From the NCBI RefSeq assembly GCF_902506265.1, contig NZ_LR733556.1, positions 983,106-1,047,105 of the forward strand: 64,000 bases of DNA, given 5' to 3'. Source of the stretch: Flavobacterium sp. 9AF. Its GTDB lineage: Bacteria > Bacteroidota > Bacteroidia > Flavobacteriales > Flavobacteriaceae. Under the pieces are notes generated by a model. The model had not been told where the DNA came from and did not search any database. It saw only the letters and a program-made list of their open reading frames with translations. The translations under genes were made by a program, and so were the position numbers. Positions 25,399 to 35,252 of the stretch are shown here, piece after piece (the first letter of the stretch is position 1; each line of letters opens with the position of its first letter).

Positions 25399-28300
25399 TT
25401 AATAAATGATCTTCTTGGTAAAAACTTTACCATTCTGATCCATTACTTTTATGAATAACGTTTGGTGGTTTGTCATCAAAGTCGCATTGGTATATTCAGT
25501 ACTATTAATATTTTTTGTATGAACTAGTTTTTTTCCTAAAAGGTCATACACCATTACTTCTTTTATTGGCAAACTTGATTTTACATGAATGGTGTTTGAG
25601 GCAGCAAAAATAGTCACAGTATTTTCATTCTCAAAAATGGATGCTGTTAAAGCAGTATTTTGATATACTATTTCAAATCGGTTATTAAATATCCCTGCTT
25701 GTGAAGTAAATTGATAACTTCCCGTTTTTAAATCATGGATTACATTAGCGACTTTATCTTTCAAATAAATAGCTTGTGTAGTGAATAAGCCATCAAAATT
25801 TTCTAAACTAATAGTAAATGTATCTGACACACTCGCTTGAAAACCTAAAGGTACCACATCCTGATCTGTAAAAGGTAAGGTTCTACCTTGAATAACATAA
25901 GCTGTATTATCAATTAAATTATATATTTTAGAGTTTGAATCTTGTAACATAATCCCATCTATACTTGGATCGATAGCATTAGACGCTCCATTCATATAAC
26001 CTAATAATATTTGATTCACAGGATGCGTTGATGTATTCAAATTTAACCAAATTCGATGTCTTTCAATATTATTTGTAGTTGCTGAAGATGCTACAGCTGA
26101 TGATTTAAAAAACTGTGTAGATACAGCAGCATCTCTTCTCATTTCGTTATTGAATTCGACTGCAAAAGCATATAAAGAATTAACATAAAATCCTTGACCT
26201 ATTGGAATGACACCATTAGGAATTGCGCCACCAGCTGCGGAAGCTGCACCACCTAAAAGTGTATAAGAAGCAAAATTATTGACAGGATATACTCCTCCAA
26301 CTGCTGGAGCAGTATGTGTCCAAAAATATAAGGTTCTTACTTTTGCGTTTTTTCTAATAAAATCGTCCGCACTTATAGGAGAAGCATAAGGGTTTCCTAA
26401 CACATTGATTCCACTTCCTATATTTGATGTGTAAATCCCATTATTAGGCACCCCTGTAAAAGTACCATTATAAGCTGCTGGAGTAGTGGTACTCCAAGTA
26501 TTATCTACACGTATAACATAGCCTTTACCTGTTTCAAAATTTGTCATAGGATCAACGGTTTGATAAGCCGTTGGGGTTGTAGTTCCAGTATATAAATATT
26601 CGTAGAATCTATTCGTTAATGTATTTGGTGAAAAAGCCAATAATTGCTGATTTTGCACAGGTGAAGACCAAGCAGTATAATCTAATCGAACCATAGGTGC
26701 AGAATTTCTTTTTACAATAATATTTCCTGTATTTACAGCATGTTTTGTATATTGAATTAAAGCAGCATTATTTTGAATAGTTAATGTTCCTGTACCATTA
26801 ACCGTTAAATTTTCGCCTACACGTAAAGTATGACCGGAATTAAACACTACATTTATACCGTTATTAACTACAATCGAACACGCATCTAAACTAGCAGTTG
26901 AATTATAATTACCTGCAAACACAACAGCTGTTTTAGGTGTGGGTACACCATTAGACCAACTAGATCCATTCCATGTAGTAGTAGTTGCACCACAATACCA
27001 AAAATCAGCAGAAAAAACACCTCTTCCATAAGTAGCAGCATAAACACTAAATTTACTAGGATTAGTCAAATCTTTTTGAATGTCCATGTCAGTTACTTTT
27101 ACATTACTCATACCATTATAAGATTGTCTCCATACTAAGGCTTGATTACTACTTGCTGAAGCATCAAAAGTATTTGCATACCAAACACCTAAATCGGTAC
27201 CAATCATAAGCTCATTAGGAGCTAATGGATTTTGTATAAAACATTTTACTGGTAAATCGGGTAAATTACCTTCAATACTATACCAATTTGTACCTCCATT
27301 AGGTGTGTACCACACATTGGTAACCCCATAATTATGAAAAGTTACAAATATCTGGTTTTCATTAGCTCCAAATTCAATATCTGAAACACTTCCTAAGAAA
27401 TTTGGTCCAGAAATATCTGTCCATGTAGGAGTACCATTCGCATTTGTAACTCGCAAAACCTTACTGTTCATAGTACCAACAAACAATTTTGAACTAGCAG
27501 TTGTATAAGGTGAAACTGTAAGTGCTGATGGAATACCAGTTAGTAAAGCATTTGTTAAAGTAGTTTTAGAAGCGGGTGAACTACCTAAAAAGCTAGATAT
27601 TCTCCTAATTTGAATAGTAGAAGTATTATAATCATAAAATTCGGAATAGATAATATCTAAATTAGAATCTAAAGCCATAACTGGGTAAAACATCCCTGCC
27701 TGAGTCGCTTCCAAATTTTTAGTACTATAAGCTCCACCAATCCCTCTTCTATTCATATTTTGATTATATACATAATTTGTAATATAATATTTATCTGCAT
27801 CTTGTGACGCTAAAGGAATTCCACCATCACCACCTTGTATTTCTATACTGGAATTAATTCCTGCTGAAGCTCCTGTATTTGAAGTACTTCCGGCTGCAAA
27901 GTAATTAGACCCATTATCTTGAGCACCTGCCACAAAAATATCGCCTGTTGTACTTGTTTGACCTTTAGGAGCTACCGCTAGACCTACAAATTGGGTTACA
28001 TTAAAACCAGTATTTCTAGAAGTAATATTTGAAGTTGTACCTGTAGCAAGAGATAATTTAGGGCAATAGTATACTCCTCCATCGTTACCAAATAAAACTT
28101 CGTCTGTGTTATTAGGATTAAAGACAATAGCATGTTGATCAGAATGAACTAAATTAGCTGTACTCCAATTGGTAATTTGTGTCCAAGAAGTACCACTATT
28201 AGTTGATTTAGCCAAATTAATCCCTCCTGCTACAATAATAGCATCATTAGCTGGGTCAGATTCTAAAACCAAATCATAAAAAGCTTGCGCTCCTGTAAAG

Positions 28301-30000
28301 CCATAAGTCGTTAAACGAGTTTCACCTGTTGCAGGTGGTAGCGTTAAGGTTGAAACAGAGCCAAAAGCATTTGTAGTCATTTCGAGTTTTACTTCTATTG
28401 TAGGTGTATTTGGATTGGCTTGAGAAAGTTGAGATAAAATATAAAATTTATTCGGATTGCTTGCAGACGCTTCGAGTTCTACTCTCGCTCCTCCACCATT
28501 ACCTGTAACTGTATGAACTAAATTAAATGAAACTCCCCCATTGGCTGAACCAAAAACTTGTCCTCCACCATCACCAAAAGTCCAACTTTCTGTAGAAGAA
28601 ACCCATACTTTCCCATCAGATCCGATTTCAATATCATTAGGACATACTTGATTACCATTAGCTGTCAAAGGCAAAGTTGATTTAGTCCACGTTTCACCAC
28701 CGTTTATAGATTTGTAAATTCCTAGAGTTGTAGGGGAAAATTGTGTAGTCATCCCTATACCTCCATAAGTTCCGTCACCTAAAGCTACAAATATTTCTGT
28801 ATTTCCACCATTATTTCTTGTTACCACATCATTAACTACCTGAACACCTTGCACTTCTAATCCTGAAAATTCTCCTTGTATAGCAGGACTGATTGTACCT
28901 GTCAAATTAGTTAAATTTGCCATTAATAAATCTCCATCTTCTTTAGTAATCATTACGGATGGAATAGTAGCACCAGAACCATCTGCAGACATCGTAATTA
29001 CGCCTGCACCAGGAGCATTATTCATTATTATAGCCGCAACAGCTCCAGCATTTTCAGCCATTAAAACTTTTGATTCAAAGGAACAACTTCCTCTCCTTAT
29101 TAATGCAATTTTACCACTCATTGAACTCGCTGGTAAAGAAGTACAAGCATCTTCAGTTGGCGCAACACCATCATTTACTAAAACTATAGGTGCCGTAATT
29201 GGTGTTACTGGAGGATTTCCAAAAGCGGGCAATCCAGTTAAATAGTTGCCTATAACCGCACTATTTGAAGGAGAAATAATTTGTAACCTTTCAATTTGAT
29301 GATTTACAGAAGTAACGGTTCCTCCTCCTAAAACTTGAAACCATGACAGGCCAGCATCTAAAGATTTCCAAACCCCATTTCCATTCACATCTCCAAACAC
29401 ATAAGATTCACCAGTTCCTACATACCAAATATTATTATTATTTGGATCAACGGTGATTGTTTGAACATTTAGGTGCTCAGGTAAAGGCAATTTTGTCCAT
29501 GAAGAAGAAGCACTAGTTATATTTGTATTTTTCCAAAGACCACCACTTACACCCCCTGCAATAACGGTAATACCATCAGCTGTGTTTGTATCAGTTGGAT
29601 CAAATATTATAGCACGAGTTCTTCCACCCACATTGTTAGGTCCTCTTTCTACCCAACTATTATCAGTACCATCTCCTGGGATACGTTGTGTAGCTGACTG
29701 TAATTTTTCGTACTCTAAATTTTTTCTAATTTGAGCAATATTTTCTGGGGTAGGTCGTCCCAGATATGGATTCATTTCCAATAGCCATTCTTGTTCAACA
29801 TATTTATTAGGAGGAAGACCAGCAGCTTTTCTATCTTCTTTGGATAAAGTTAATAATCTATTAACAGGATTATTTTTTAAAAAATATTCATGCTTTAATC
29901 TAGCATTCTCTATTTTTGAAAGATTTCTATTATTTTCTTTTTTACAAGAAAAATTTAGCAATAGAAATATTGTTAAAAAAATAAGTATTTTTTTATTCAT
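25399..30000 (-). CDS. Large T9SS cargo protein with BNR/sortilin-like repeats and PA domain
   Basis: A 1533-residue exported protein. The N-terminus is a signal peptide with a possible lipobox (LLLNFSC, then KKENNR). The N-terminal half holds BNR/VPS10-type beta-propeller repeats (GGVSGGLWKNTN, NNIWYVGTGESYVFGD, GIYKSINGGETW, VLFGNDGGVYY) with a PA domain inserted near residues 225-370 (KIALIRRGSCSFESKVLMAENAGA). A middle region forms a G8-like or strand-rich section (VVNNGINVVFNSGHTLRV). The last ~85 residues are the type A T9SS sorting domain (IKEVMVYDLLGKKLV to VFTKKIIY). It should be exported by T9SS and attached or released outside. It could be a secreted peptidase-like or adhesive protein; no catalytic site is seen. 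Confidence 0.92.
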   Translation of the reverse strand: MNKKILIFLTIFLLLNFSCKKENNRNLSKIENARLKHEYFLKNNPVNRLLTLSKEDRKAAGLPPNKYVEQEWLLEMNPYLGRPTPENIAQIRKNLEYEKLQSATQRIPGDGTDNSWVERGPNNVGGRTRAIIFDPTDTNTADGITVIAGGVSGGLWKNTNITSASSSWTKLPLPEHLNVQTITVDPNNNNIWYVGTGESYVFGDVNGNGVWKSLDAGLSWFQVLGGGTVTSVNHQIERLQIISPSNSAVIGNYLTGLPAFGNPPVTPITAPIVLVNDGVAPTEDACTSLPASSMSGKIALIRRGSCSFESKVLMAENAGAVAAIIMNNAPGAGVITMSADGSGATIPSVMITKEDGDLLMANLTNLTGTISPAIQGEFSGLEVQGVQVVNDVVTRNNGGNTEIFVALGDGTYGGIGMTTQFSPTTLGIYKSINGGETWTKSTLPLTANGNQVCPNDIEIGSDGKVWVSSTESWTFGDGGGQVFGSANGGVSFNLVHTVTGNGGGARVELEASASNPNKFYILSQLSQANPNTPTIEVKLEMTTNAFGSVSTLTLPPATGETRLTTYGFTGAQAFYDLVLESDPANDAIIVAGGINLAKSTNSGTSWTQITNWSTANLVHSDQHAIVFNPNNTDEVLFGNDGGVYYCPKLSLATGTTSNITSRNTGFNVTQFVGLAVAPKGQTSTTGDIFVAGAQDNGSNYFAAGSTSNTGASAGINSSIEIQGGDGGIPLASQDADKYYITNYVYNQNMNRRGIGGAYSTKNLEATQAGMFYPVMALDSNLDIIYSEFYDYNTSTIQIRRISSFLGSSPASKTTLTNALLTGIPSALTVSPYTTASSKLFVGTMNSKVLRVTNANGTPTWTDISGPNFLGSVSDIEFGANENQIFVTFHNYGVTNVWYTPNGGTNWYSIEGNLPDLPVKCFIQNPLAPNELMIGTDLGVWYANTFDASASSNQALVWRQSYNGMSNVKVTDMDIQKDLTNPSKFSVYAATYGRGVFSADFWYCGATTTTWNGSSWSNGVPTPKTAVVFAGNYNSTASLDACSIVVNNGINVVFNSGHTLRVGENLTVNGTGTLTIQNNAALIQYTKHAVNTGNIIVKRNSAPMVRLDYTAWSSPVQNQQLLAFSPNTLTNRFYEYLYTGTTTPTAYQTVDPMTNFETGKGYVIRVDNTWSTTTPAAYNGTFTGVPNNGIYTSNIGSGINVLGNPYASPISADDFIRKNAKVRTLYFWTHTAPAVGGVYPVNNFASYTLLGGAASAAGGAIPNGVIPIGQGFYVNSLYAFAVEFNNEMRRDAAVSTQFFKSSAVASSATTNNIERHRIWLNLNTSTHPVNQILLGYMNGASNAIDPSIDGIMLQDSNSKIYNLIDNTAYVIQGRTLPFTDQDVVPLGFQASVSDTFTISLENFDGLFTTQAIYLKDKVANVIHDLKTGSYQFTSQAGIFNNRFEIVYQNTALTASIFENENTVTIFAASNTIHVKSSLPIKEVMVYDLLGKKLVHTKNINSTEYTNATLMTNHQTLFIKVMDQNGKVFTKKIIY

Positions 30001-30104
30001 TTAGATTTGGGTTTAAAGTTTTAACTAAATTAACAAAATTTACAATATAATTACACTATTTATTAAATAAATTTTAAACATTATTCAATTTAAAACACAA
30101 AATT

Positions 30105-30656
30105 ATGACAACTCATTTAGCACTTTTAAGAGGTATTAATGTTTCAGGACACAATATCATTAAAATGGAAACCCTAAAAAGCCTTCTTGAAAATATAGGT
30201 TTTAAAGATGTGACTACTTATATTCAATCTGGTAATGTATTCTTAAAGAGTAGTGAAATAAATGCCTCATCAGTAGGATTTAAAATCAAGCAAGAAATTT
30301 TTAAAACCTTAGGCTTTGATGTTTCAGTCATAATAATTAATAAACAAGATTTAGAGGATTGTTTTACCCATAATTCTTTTCTAAAAGAGATAAATTATGA
30401 TACAAAAAAATTATATGTTGCATTTTTATCGAAAGAAATTTCAAAAGAAGCTATAAATGATTTAAAAATGAGCCAAGTAAAACCTGATGAATGTTTAATT
30501 GATGGCAATAAAATTTTTATAAAATATAACATAGGAGCAGGAAAAACCAAATTTGATCAAAAATATATTGAAAAAAAACTACAAGTAACTGCCACAATTC
30601 GTAACTGGAATACCGTTACTAAATTGTTAGAATTATATAAAGAAATTGAAATTTAG
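30105..30656 (+). CDS. DUF1697-family protein
   Basis: A 183-residue cytoplasmic protein matching DUF1697: LALLRGINVSGHNIIKM at the start, SGNVFLKSSEIN, VSVIIINKQDLEDC, and the C-terminal TIRNWNTVTKLLEL. The family is common in bacteria, often alone, with a structure known but no agreed function. Here it stands alone between the large T9SS gene (divergent) and osmC. No promoter box was found in the 104-base upstream region. Confidence 0.92.
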   Translation: MTTHLALLRGINVSGHNIIKMETLKSLLENIGFKDVTTYIQSGNVFLKSSEINASSVGFKIKQEIFKTLGFDVSVIIINKQDLEDCFTHNSFLKEINYDTKKLYVAFLSKEISKEAINDLKMSQVKPDECLIDGNKIFIKYNIGAGKTKFDQKYIEKKLQVTATIRNWNTVTKLLELYKEIEI

Positions 30657-30764
30657 CCTATACAAAAGTTAATTGTTCTTTAAATATGACTTATAGGAAT
30701 GTTAATCTTAATGAATACCGGTATATTTTAAGTAATTTTAAGGTATAACATAAAAAGAAATAAC

Positions 30765-31175
30765 ATGAAAAGAAATGCAACAGCCATATGGAACGGAGAT
30801 GTAAAAACCGGAAAAGGAACAATTTCAACCCAAAGCAAAACTTTAGACGACACCCAATATTCTTTTAAAACTCGTTTTGAAGACGGTATAGGAACTAATC
30901 CAGAAGAATTAGTTGCTGCTGCCCATGCTGGTTGTTTTACCATGCAATTATCAGCATTTATTGGTGAAAAAGGTTTTACAATTGACGAAATTAAAACCAA
31001 ATGTGATATTACACTAACAGAAGGTACAATTGTTCAATCTCATTTAACTGTAGAAGCTAAAATACAAGGTATTTCTAATGATGAATTTCAAGAATTGGTC
31101 ACAAAAGCGGAAGAAAATTGTCCCATTTCTAAATTATTTGACACTGAAATTACATCATCGGCTACTTTGGTATAA
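30765..31175 (+). CDS. OsmC-family peroxiredoxin-like protein
   Basis: A 136-residue protein of the OsmC branch. It reduces organic hydroperoxides through two conserved cysteines, visible in AAAHAGCFTMQLS (about residue 53) and EENCPISKLF (about residue 119). The start MKRNATAIWNGDVKTGKG and the loop FEDGIGTNPEEL are typical of the osmotically induced group rather than Ohr. It is a single gene with a strong hairpin after it. The upstream region contains a TACCGGTA palindrome near 30717, of unknown meaning. Confidence 0.93.
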   Translation: MKRNATAIWNGDVKTGKGTISTQSKTLDDTQYSFKTRFEDGIGTNPEELVAAAHAGCFTMQLSAFIGEKGFTIDEIKTKCDITLTEGTIVQSHLTVEAKIQGISNDEFQELVTKAEENCPISKLFDTEITSSATLV

Positions 31176-31198
31176 AACCCAATTAACCCAAATCATAG

Positions 31199-31236
31199 AA
31201 CAACCTCTATTTATTTAATAAATGGAGGTTGTTTGC
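31199..31236 (+). terminator. Terminator after osmC
   Basis: AACAACCTCTATTTATT (31199-31215) and AATAAATGGAGGTTGTT (31217-31233) pair over 17 bases with one G-T pair. Confidence 0.75.
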
Positions 31237-31289
31237 TTTACGAAAGTGAAGAAAAAAACATAAAACAAGATTAGATGCTGTAAAATTTT

Positions 31290-31297
31290 TACATTTG
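31290..31297 (+). promoter_or_regulatory. Putative -7 box (TACATTTG) of rocD
   Basis: A TAnnTTTG match 65 bases upstream of the rocD start, giving a leader of about 60 bases. Confidence 0.5.
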
Positions 31298-31362
31298 TAA
31301 AACGGATGATTTCTCTCCACTTTTAAGAAGGAATTGAAGATTAATAATCTAATAAATTTATC

Positions 31363-32607
31363 ATGTCAGTTTTACAAAAAATGAGCTCGGCAGAAGCTAT
31401 TGCATTAGAAGACAAATTTGGTGCACACAATTATCATCCACTACCTGTGGTTTTAAGCAAAGGAAAAGGAGTATTTGTTTGGGATGTAGAAGGAAAGAAA
31501 TATTATGATTTCTTATCAGCCTACTCTGCAGTAAATCAAGGACATTGCCATCCAAAAATTATTGATGCAATGACTATGCAAGCCCAAACATTAACTTTAA
31601 CTTCTAGAGCGTTTTATAATGACAAATTAGGCGTTTACGAAAAATACATTACCGAATATTTTGGCTTTGACAAAGTATTACCAATGAATACTGGTGCAGA
31701 AGCCGTTGAAACTGCCCTGAAAATTTGTAGAAAATGGGCTTATGAAAAGAAAGGAATTTCTGAAAATGAAGCTCAAATTATTGTTTGTGAAAACAATTTC
31801 CATGGAAGAACCACCACAATTATTTCTTTTTCTAATGATGAAAATGCACGTAAAAACTTTGGCCCTTACACTGCTGGTTTTATCAAAATAGCCTATAACG
31901 ATATTGAGGCCTTAGAAAAGGCTATTACTTCTTCAAAAAACATAGCAGGTTTCTTAGTAGAACCTATTCAAGGTGAAGCTGGTGTTTTTGTACCTGATGA
32001 AGGATATTTAAGTAAAGCAAAAGCATTATGTGAAGCAAACAATGTTTTATTCATTGCGGATGAAGTTCAAACTGGAGTTGCTAGAACAGGTAAATTATTA
32101 GCCGTACAACATGAAGATGTACAACCTGATATTTTAATTTTGGGTAAAGCTTTATCAGGTGGAGCTTATCCAGTATCAGCAGTTTTGGCAAATAACCATA
32201 TTATGAACGTGATTAAGCCTGGCCAACACGGCTCTACTTTTGGTGGAAATCCAGTTGCTGCAGCGGTTGCAATAGCAGCACTAGAGGTAGTTAAAGAGGA
32301 AAATTTAGCATCTAATGCCGAAGCTTTAGGACAATTATTCAGATCTGAACTGAACAAATACATTGCCAACAGTTCTATTTGTTCATTGGTAAGAGGAAAA
32401 GGATTATTAAATGCAATCGTTATCAATGATAATGAAGAAAGCGAAACAGCATGGAACATTTGTATGAAACTTGCTGAAAATGGTTTATTGGCAAAACCAA
32501 CGCATGGCAACATCATTCGTTTTGCTCCTCCATTAGTAATGACAGAGTATCAATTATTAGATTGTGTAGGTATAATTATTAATACGCTAAAAGATTTTGA
32601 AAAATAA
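31363..32607 (+). CDS. rocD: Ornithine--oxo-acid aminotransferase
   Basis: A 414-residue PLP enzyme that converts ornithine and 2-oxoglutarate to glutamate semialdehyde and glutamate in arginine/ornithine catabolism and proline synthesis. The class III aminotransferase marks are clear: [18 protein letters not shown] at the N-terminus, [28 protein letters not shown], the metal/cofactor Asp in [15 protein letters not shown] and the PLP Lys in [16 protein letters not shown]. Length and the N-terminal pattern fit ornithine aminotransferase rather than acetylornithine aminotransferase. It is monocistronic, with a good promoter box and a strong bidirectional terminator. Confidence 0.96.
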   Translation: MSVLQKMSSAEAIALEDKFGAHNYHPLPVVLSKGKGVFVWDVEGKKYYDFLSAYSAVNQGHCHPKIIDAMTMQAQTLTLTSRAFYNDKLGVYEKYITEYFGFDKVLPMNTGAEAVETALKICRKWAYEKKGISENEAQIIVCENNFHGRTTTIISFSNDENARKNFGPYTAGFIKIAYNDIEALEKAITSSKNIAGFLVEPIQGEAGVFVPDEGYLSKAKALCEANNVLFIADEVQTGVARTGKLLAVQHEDVQPDILILGKALSGGAYPVSAVLANNHIMNVIKPGQHGSTFGGNPVAAAVAIAALEVVKEENLASNAEALGQLFRSELNKYIANSSICSLVRGKGLLNAIVINDNEESETAWNICMKLAENGLLAKPTHGNIIRFAPPLVMTEYQLLDCVGIIINTLKDFEK

Positions 32608-32616
32608 ATTTTAAAT

Positions 32617-32650
32617 AAAAAATGGGTTTGCTTACAAACCCATTTTTTAT
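32617..32650. terminator. Bidirectional terminator between rocD and the SOD gene
   Basis: AAAAAATGGGTTTG (32617-32630) and CAAACCCATTTTTT (32635-32648) are perfect 14-base complements with a 4-base loop. Confidence 0.92.
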
Positions 32651-32656
32651 TTAAAA

Positions 32657-33526
32657 TTATTCGCTCTGAGATTTGGAAATCTCTTGTGGTTTAACCTCTA
32701 CAGGACTTATTGAGGTATTATTTATTTCTTTTTTCACTACTCCATTTTGAGAGGGAATAGTTTTTATATTTTCTAATGCTTTTTTATATTTAGACATTAC
32801 AACTGTCCAATTAATACAATCAAAAATATTTTCAAGATATTTTTTTTTATTATTCTGATAATTCAAATAGTAAGCATGTTCCCATAAATCAATCCCTAAA
32901 ATGGGTAGGCCTTTATCTTTTGCATCTAACATTAAAGGATTTTCCTGATTGGAAGTTGTAACTACCTTTAGTTCTTGATTTTTGGTGACAATTAACCAAA
33001 CCCATCCAGAACCAAAATATTGATTCCCTTCAGTAATGAATTTGTTTTTAAAAATTGAAAAGGAAACAAAATGGGTATTGATTGCGTCCAACAGTTCATC
33101 GGTTGGTTTTTTAGCTCCTTTGGGTTTTATTATTTCAAAAAAAAGGGAATGGTTATAAAATCCGCCAGCATTATTTTTCAATTGTAGTTCCTTGTCAGAA
33201 ACTTTACTTAAAATTTCTTCGATTGTTTTCTTTTCTAATTCTTTTCTAATTGCAACTTCTTTATTTAAAGCATTTGTATATCCTAAATAATGCTTTCCAT
33301 AATGCAATTCCATAGTTTTTCCATCAATAACTGTTTTTAATGCTTCATAACTGAAATCTAATGGAATTAACTGAAATACACCAGTAGCTTTTACATCTGC
33401 GGGATTACCAAAAGAAACAGAAACAGTTTCTTCAGGCTCAGGTAGTGCCACTTCTACCAAATTATTTTTATCTTTACAAGAGACAAATAATACAACTGCA
33501 ATAAAAAAAGAATAAAATTTTATCAT
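32657..33526 (-). CDS. Exported lipoprotein of the Mn-type superoxide dismutase family
   Basis: A 289-residue SOD with a lipoprotein signal (MIKFYSFFIAVVLFVSC, then KDKNN). The catalytic part contains the metal ligands: first His in MELHYGKHYLGYTNAL, second in GGFYNHSLFFE, and the Asp and His in IDLWEHAYYLNY. The Gly pair in NNAGGFYNH and the Asn-Gln in TTSNQENPLM point to Mn rather than Fe. The outer-sphere Tyr of the HxxxHxxxY pattern is kept. It should convert superoxide to peroxide in the periplasm. It is the last gene of a membrane-lipid operon and overlaps the acyl-CoA-binding protein gene by 4 bases. The Lys/Ser-rich C-terminal ~35 residues are an unusual extension. Confidence 0.9.
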   Translation of the reverse strand: MIKFYSFFIAVVLFVSCKDKNNLVEVALPEPEETVSVSFGNPADVKATGVFQLIPLDFSYEALKTVIDGKTMELHYGKHYLGYTNALNKEVAIRKELEKKTIEEILSKVSDKELQLKNNAGGFYNHSLFFEIIKPKGAKKPTDELLDAINTHFVSFSIFKNKFITEGNQYFGSGWVWLIVTKNQELKVVTTSNQENPLMLDAKDKGLPILGIDLWEHAYYLNYQNNKKKYLENIFDCINWTVVMSKYKKALENIKTIPSQNGVVKKEINNTSISPVEVKPQEISKSQSE

Positions 33527-33801
33527 AAATTACGTTCTCTCAAAAGTTGATTAATAATATCAATATATCTTTGTTTGGCTTCTGCTATTGTTAGGTGTTT
33601 TACTTGAATCCAGGCATTCAACTTAAAGGCATTGATTAAATCTTGAGGATTTTGCACATGAATATTTGAGGTTCCACTGGTTGCTTGTTTATACAAACCA
33701 TATAAAACGAGTTGTACATCCTGAGGAACTGATTCCTGAGGAACTAATTGTGCATTATCAAATGCTTCTTGAAATAAAGTATCTAAATCTTTATCTTCCA
33801 T
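33523..33801 (-). CDS. Acyl-CoA-binding protein
   Basis: A 92-residue four-helix protein of the ACBP family, which holds long-chain acyl-CoA thioesters in the cytoplasm. The diagnostic residues are present: LYGLYKQATSG with its Tyr-Lys, and FKLNAWIQVKH with the Trp and Lys of the binding site. ACBP is widespread in eukaryotes and scattered in bacteria, where its role is poorly known. The start ATG directly follows the psd stop without a gap, and its stop overlaps the SOD start by 4 bases. The context, beside psd and cdsA, fits buffering or delivery of acyl-CoA for phospholipid synthesis (inference). Confidence 0.92.
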   Translation of the reverse strand: MEDKDLDTLFQEAFDNAQLVPQESVPQDVQLVLYGLYKQATSGTSNIHVQNPQDLINAFKLNAWIQVKHLTIAEAKQRYIDIINQLLRERNL

Positions 33802-34449
33802 TTATTTTTTACAAATAACTGTTTTTCCTCCTATAGCTTTCTGACCTAACTTCACATTAACATCTGTACCTAAAGGTAAATAAATATCTACTCTTGATCC
33901 AAATTTGATAAATCCAGCATCTTTTCCTTGAACTGCTCGCATTCCTTCTTTAGCATAATTTATGATTCGTTTAGCCAAAGCACCAGCAATTTGTCTATAC
34001 ATTACTTCACCATAAACACGATTATTAATAACAACCGTGGTTCTTTCATTTTCTTCACTTGCTTTTGGATGCCATGCTACTAAAAATTTACCTGGATGAT
34101 ATTTACTATACTTAACTACACCATTTAAAGCATAACGTGTAACATGCACATTTATAGGCGACATAAAAATAGAGACCATCAACCTATTATCCTTAAAATA
34201 TTCTGGCTCATACACTTCTTCTATTACGACCACTTTACCATCTACAGGGGCAAGAATATGGTTATCACTATTCTCAATTTCTCTTGTAGGGTTTCTAAAA
34301 AACTGTAGAATTAAAATCAAAAACACTACTGCAAGAATAATAACACTAATTCTTAGCCATTGAATAGTTATAAAATCTGATGCAAAAATAACAGCTACAA
34401 CAATTGCAAGTGTTATCAAAATAATTTTAGCTCCTTCTTTATGAAACAT
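33802..34449 (-). CDS. psd: Phosphatidylserine decarboxylase, short form
   Basis: A 215-residue enzyme that makes phosphatidylethanolamine from phosphatidylserine. Two N-terminal membrane helices (IILITLAIVVAVIFASDF and WLRISVIILAVVFLILIL) are followed by the catalytic domain with APVDGKVVVIEEV, SPINVHVTRYALNGVV, CKYHP-like YSKYHPGKFLVAWHP, and the pyruvoyl self-cleavage site at Gly-Ser in GFIKFGSRVDIYLP near the C-terminus. It is the short Psd type (archaetidylserine/DUF-like length) common in Bacteroidota. It overlaps the end of cdsA by 11 bases. It belongs to the membrane-lipid operon. Confidence 0.93.
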   Translation of the reverse strand: MFHKEGAKIILITLAIVVAVIFASDFITIQWLRISVIILAVVFLILILQFFRNPTREIENSDNHILAPVDGKVVVIEEVYEPEYFKDNRLMVSIFMSPINVHVTRYALNGVVKYSKYHPGKFLVAWHPKASEENERTTVVINNRVYGEVMYRQIAGALAKRIINYAKEGMRAVQGKDAGFIKFGSRVDIYLPLGTDVNVKLGQKAIGGKTVICKK

Positions 34450-35251
34450 AATATAAAATTAAATAAAACAAATTAATAAATGGTACTACAAATATAATAC
34501 TATCTAAACGATCTAATATTCCACCATGTCCTGGCATAATATTTCCAGAATCTTTTATCTCTGCAACTCTTTTAAATTTAGATTCAATCAAGTCGCCAAG
34601 AGTACTAAAAATACTTACAATTATTGCAATTACAATCCAAATGTAAATATTTTTTGTTTCAATATAATATTTAGATAAAACTACACTACAAATAATTGTA
34701 AAAAAAATTCCTCCAACAAACCCTTCTATAGTCTTCTTTGGAGATACTAGAGGGAACAACTTTCTCTTACCAAAATTTTTACCAACAAGATAAGCAAAAG
34801 TATCATTAGTCCAAATACATATAAATATGGTAATTAGAATTTTCTCATTATATTTATTTCCTTTACCTATACATATATAGTTGGTTAAAATAAAAGGTAT
34901 GATAATATATCCTATTAATAATGTATATCTAGTTAATAATTTAAATTTTGTTTTATTAGCATTAAATAAATAAAAAAGAAGTTTAAAAGCCATAATTATT
35001 GAAAAAAGACTTAGAAATGTCCATATTTCAATAGTAATTCCATTTCTATCCCATAAATAAAAATACATTAAGCACGATATAGGAATCGCAAAATAAAAAT
35101 TAAGATGTGCTAATTTACAAAATTCATAAACTGCTAAAATTAAAAATATACCAAAAAGAATGGCTAAACTCTCTTTAGAATAGGAAATGCAGCTTAACAA
35201 TAGAATAATATAAACAGCACCTGAAATAGCTCTCTTTAATGTTTCATTCAT
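34439..35251 (-). CDS. cdsA: Phosphatidate cytidylyltransferase
   Basis: A 270-residue integral membrane enzyme that makes CDP-diacylglycerol, the precursor of all phospholipids. Several transmembrane helices are seen through the first two thirds. The family signature is in the last third: GDLIESKFKR, the AEIKDSGNIMPGHGG stretch, and ILDRLDSIIF, with the catalytic Asp residues and Lys. An earlier marker is SPKKTIEGFVGG. It starts 1 base after the LUD-domain gene stop and overlaps psd, so the order LUD, cdsA, psd is one tight transcriptional unit. Confidence 0.95.
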   Translation of the reverse strand: MNETLKRAISGAVYIILLLSCISYSKESLAILFGIFLILAVYEFCKLAHLNFYFAIPISCLMYFYLWDRNGITIEIWTFLSLFSIIMAFKLLFYLFNANKTKFKLLTRYTLLIGYIIIPFILTNYICIGKGNKYNEKILITIFICIWTNDTFAYLVGKNFGKRKLFPLVSPKKTIEGFVGGIFFTIICSVVLSKYYIETKNIYIWIVIAIIVSIFSTLGDLIESKFKRVAEIKDSGNIMPGHGGILDRLDSIIFVVPFINLFYLILYYVS

Positions 35252-35252
35252 A

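Noticed and set aside
32657-33526. Iron-type superoxide dismutase
   Set aside because: The Gly residues before the second His and the Asn-Gln in the later strand fit the Mn group; metal use still needs measurement.
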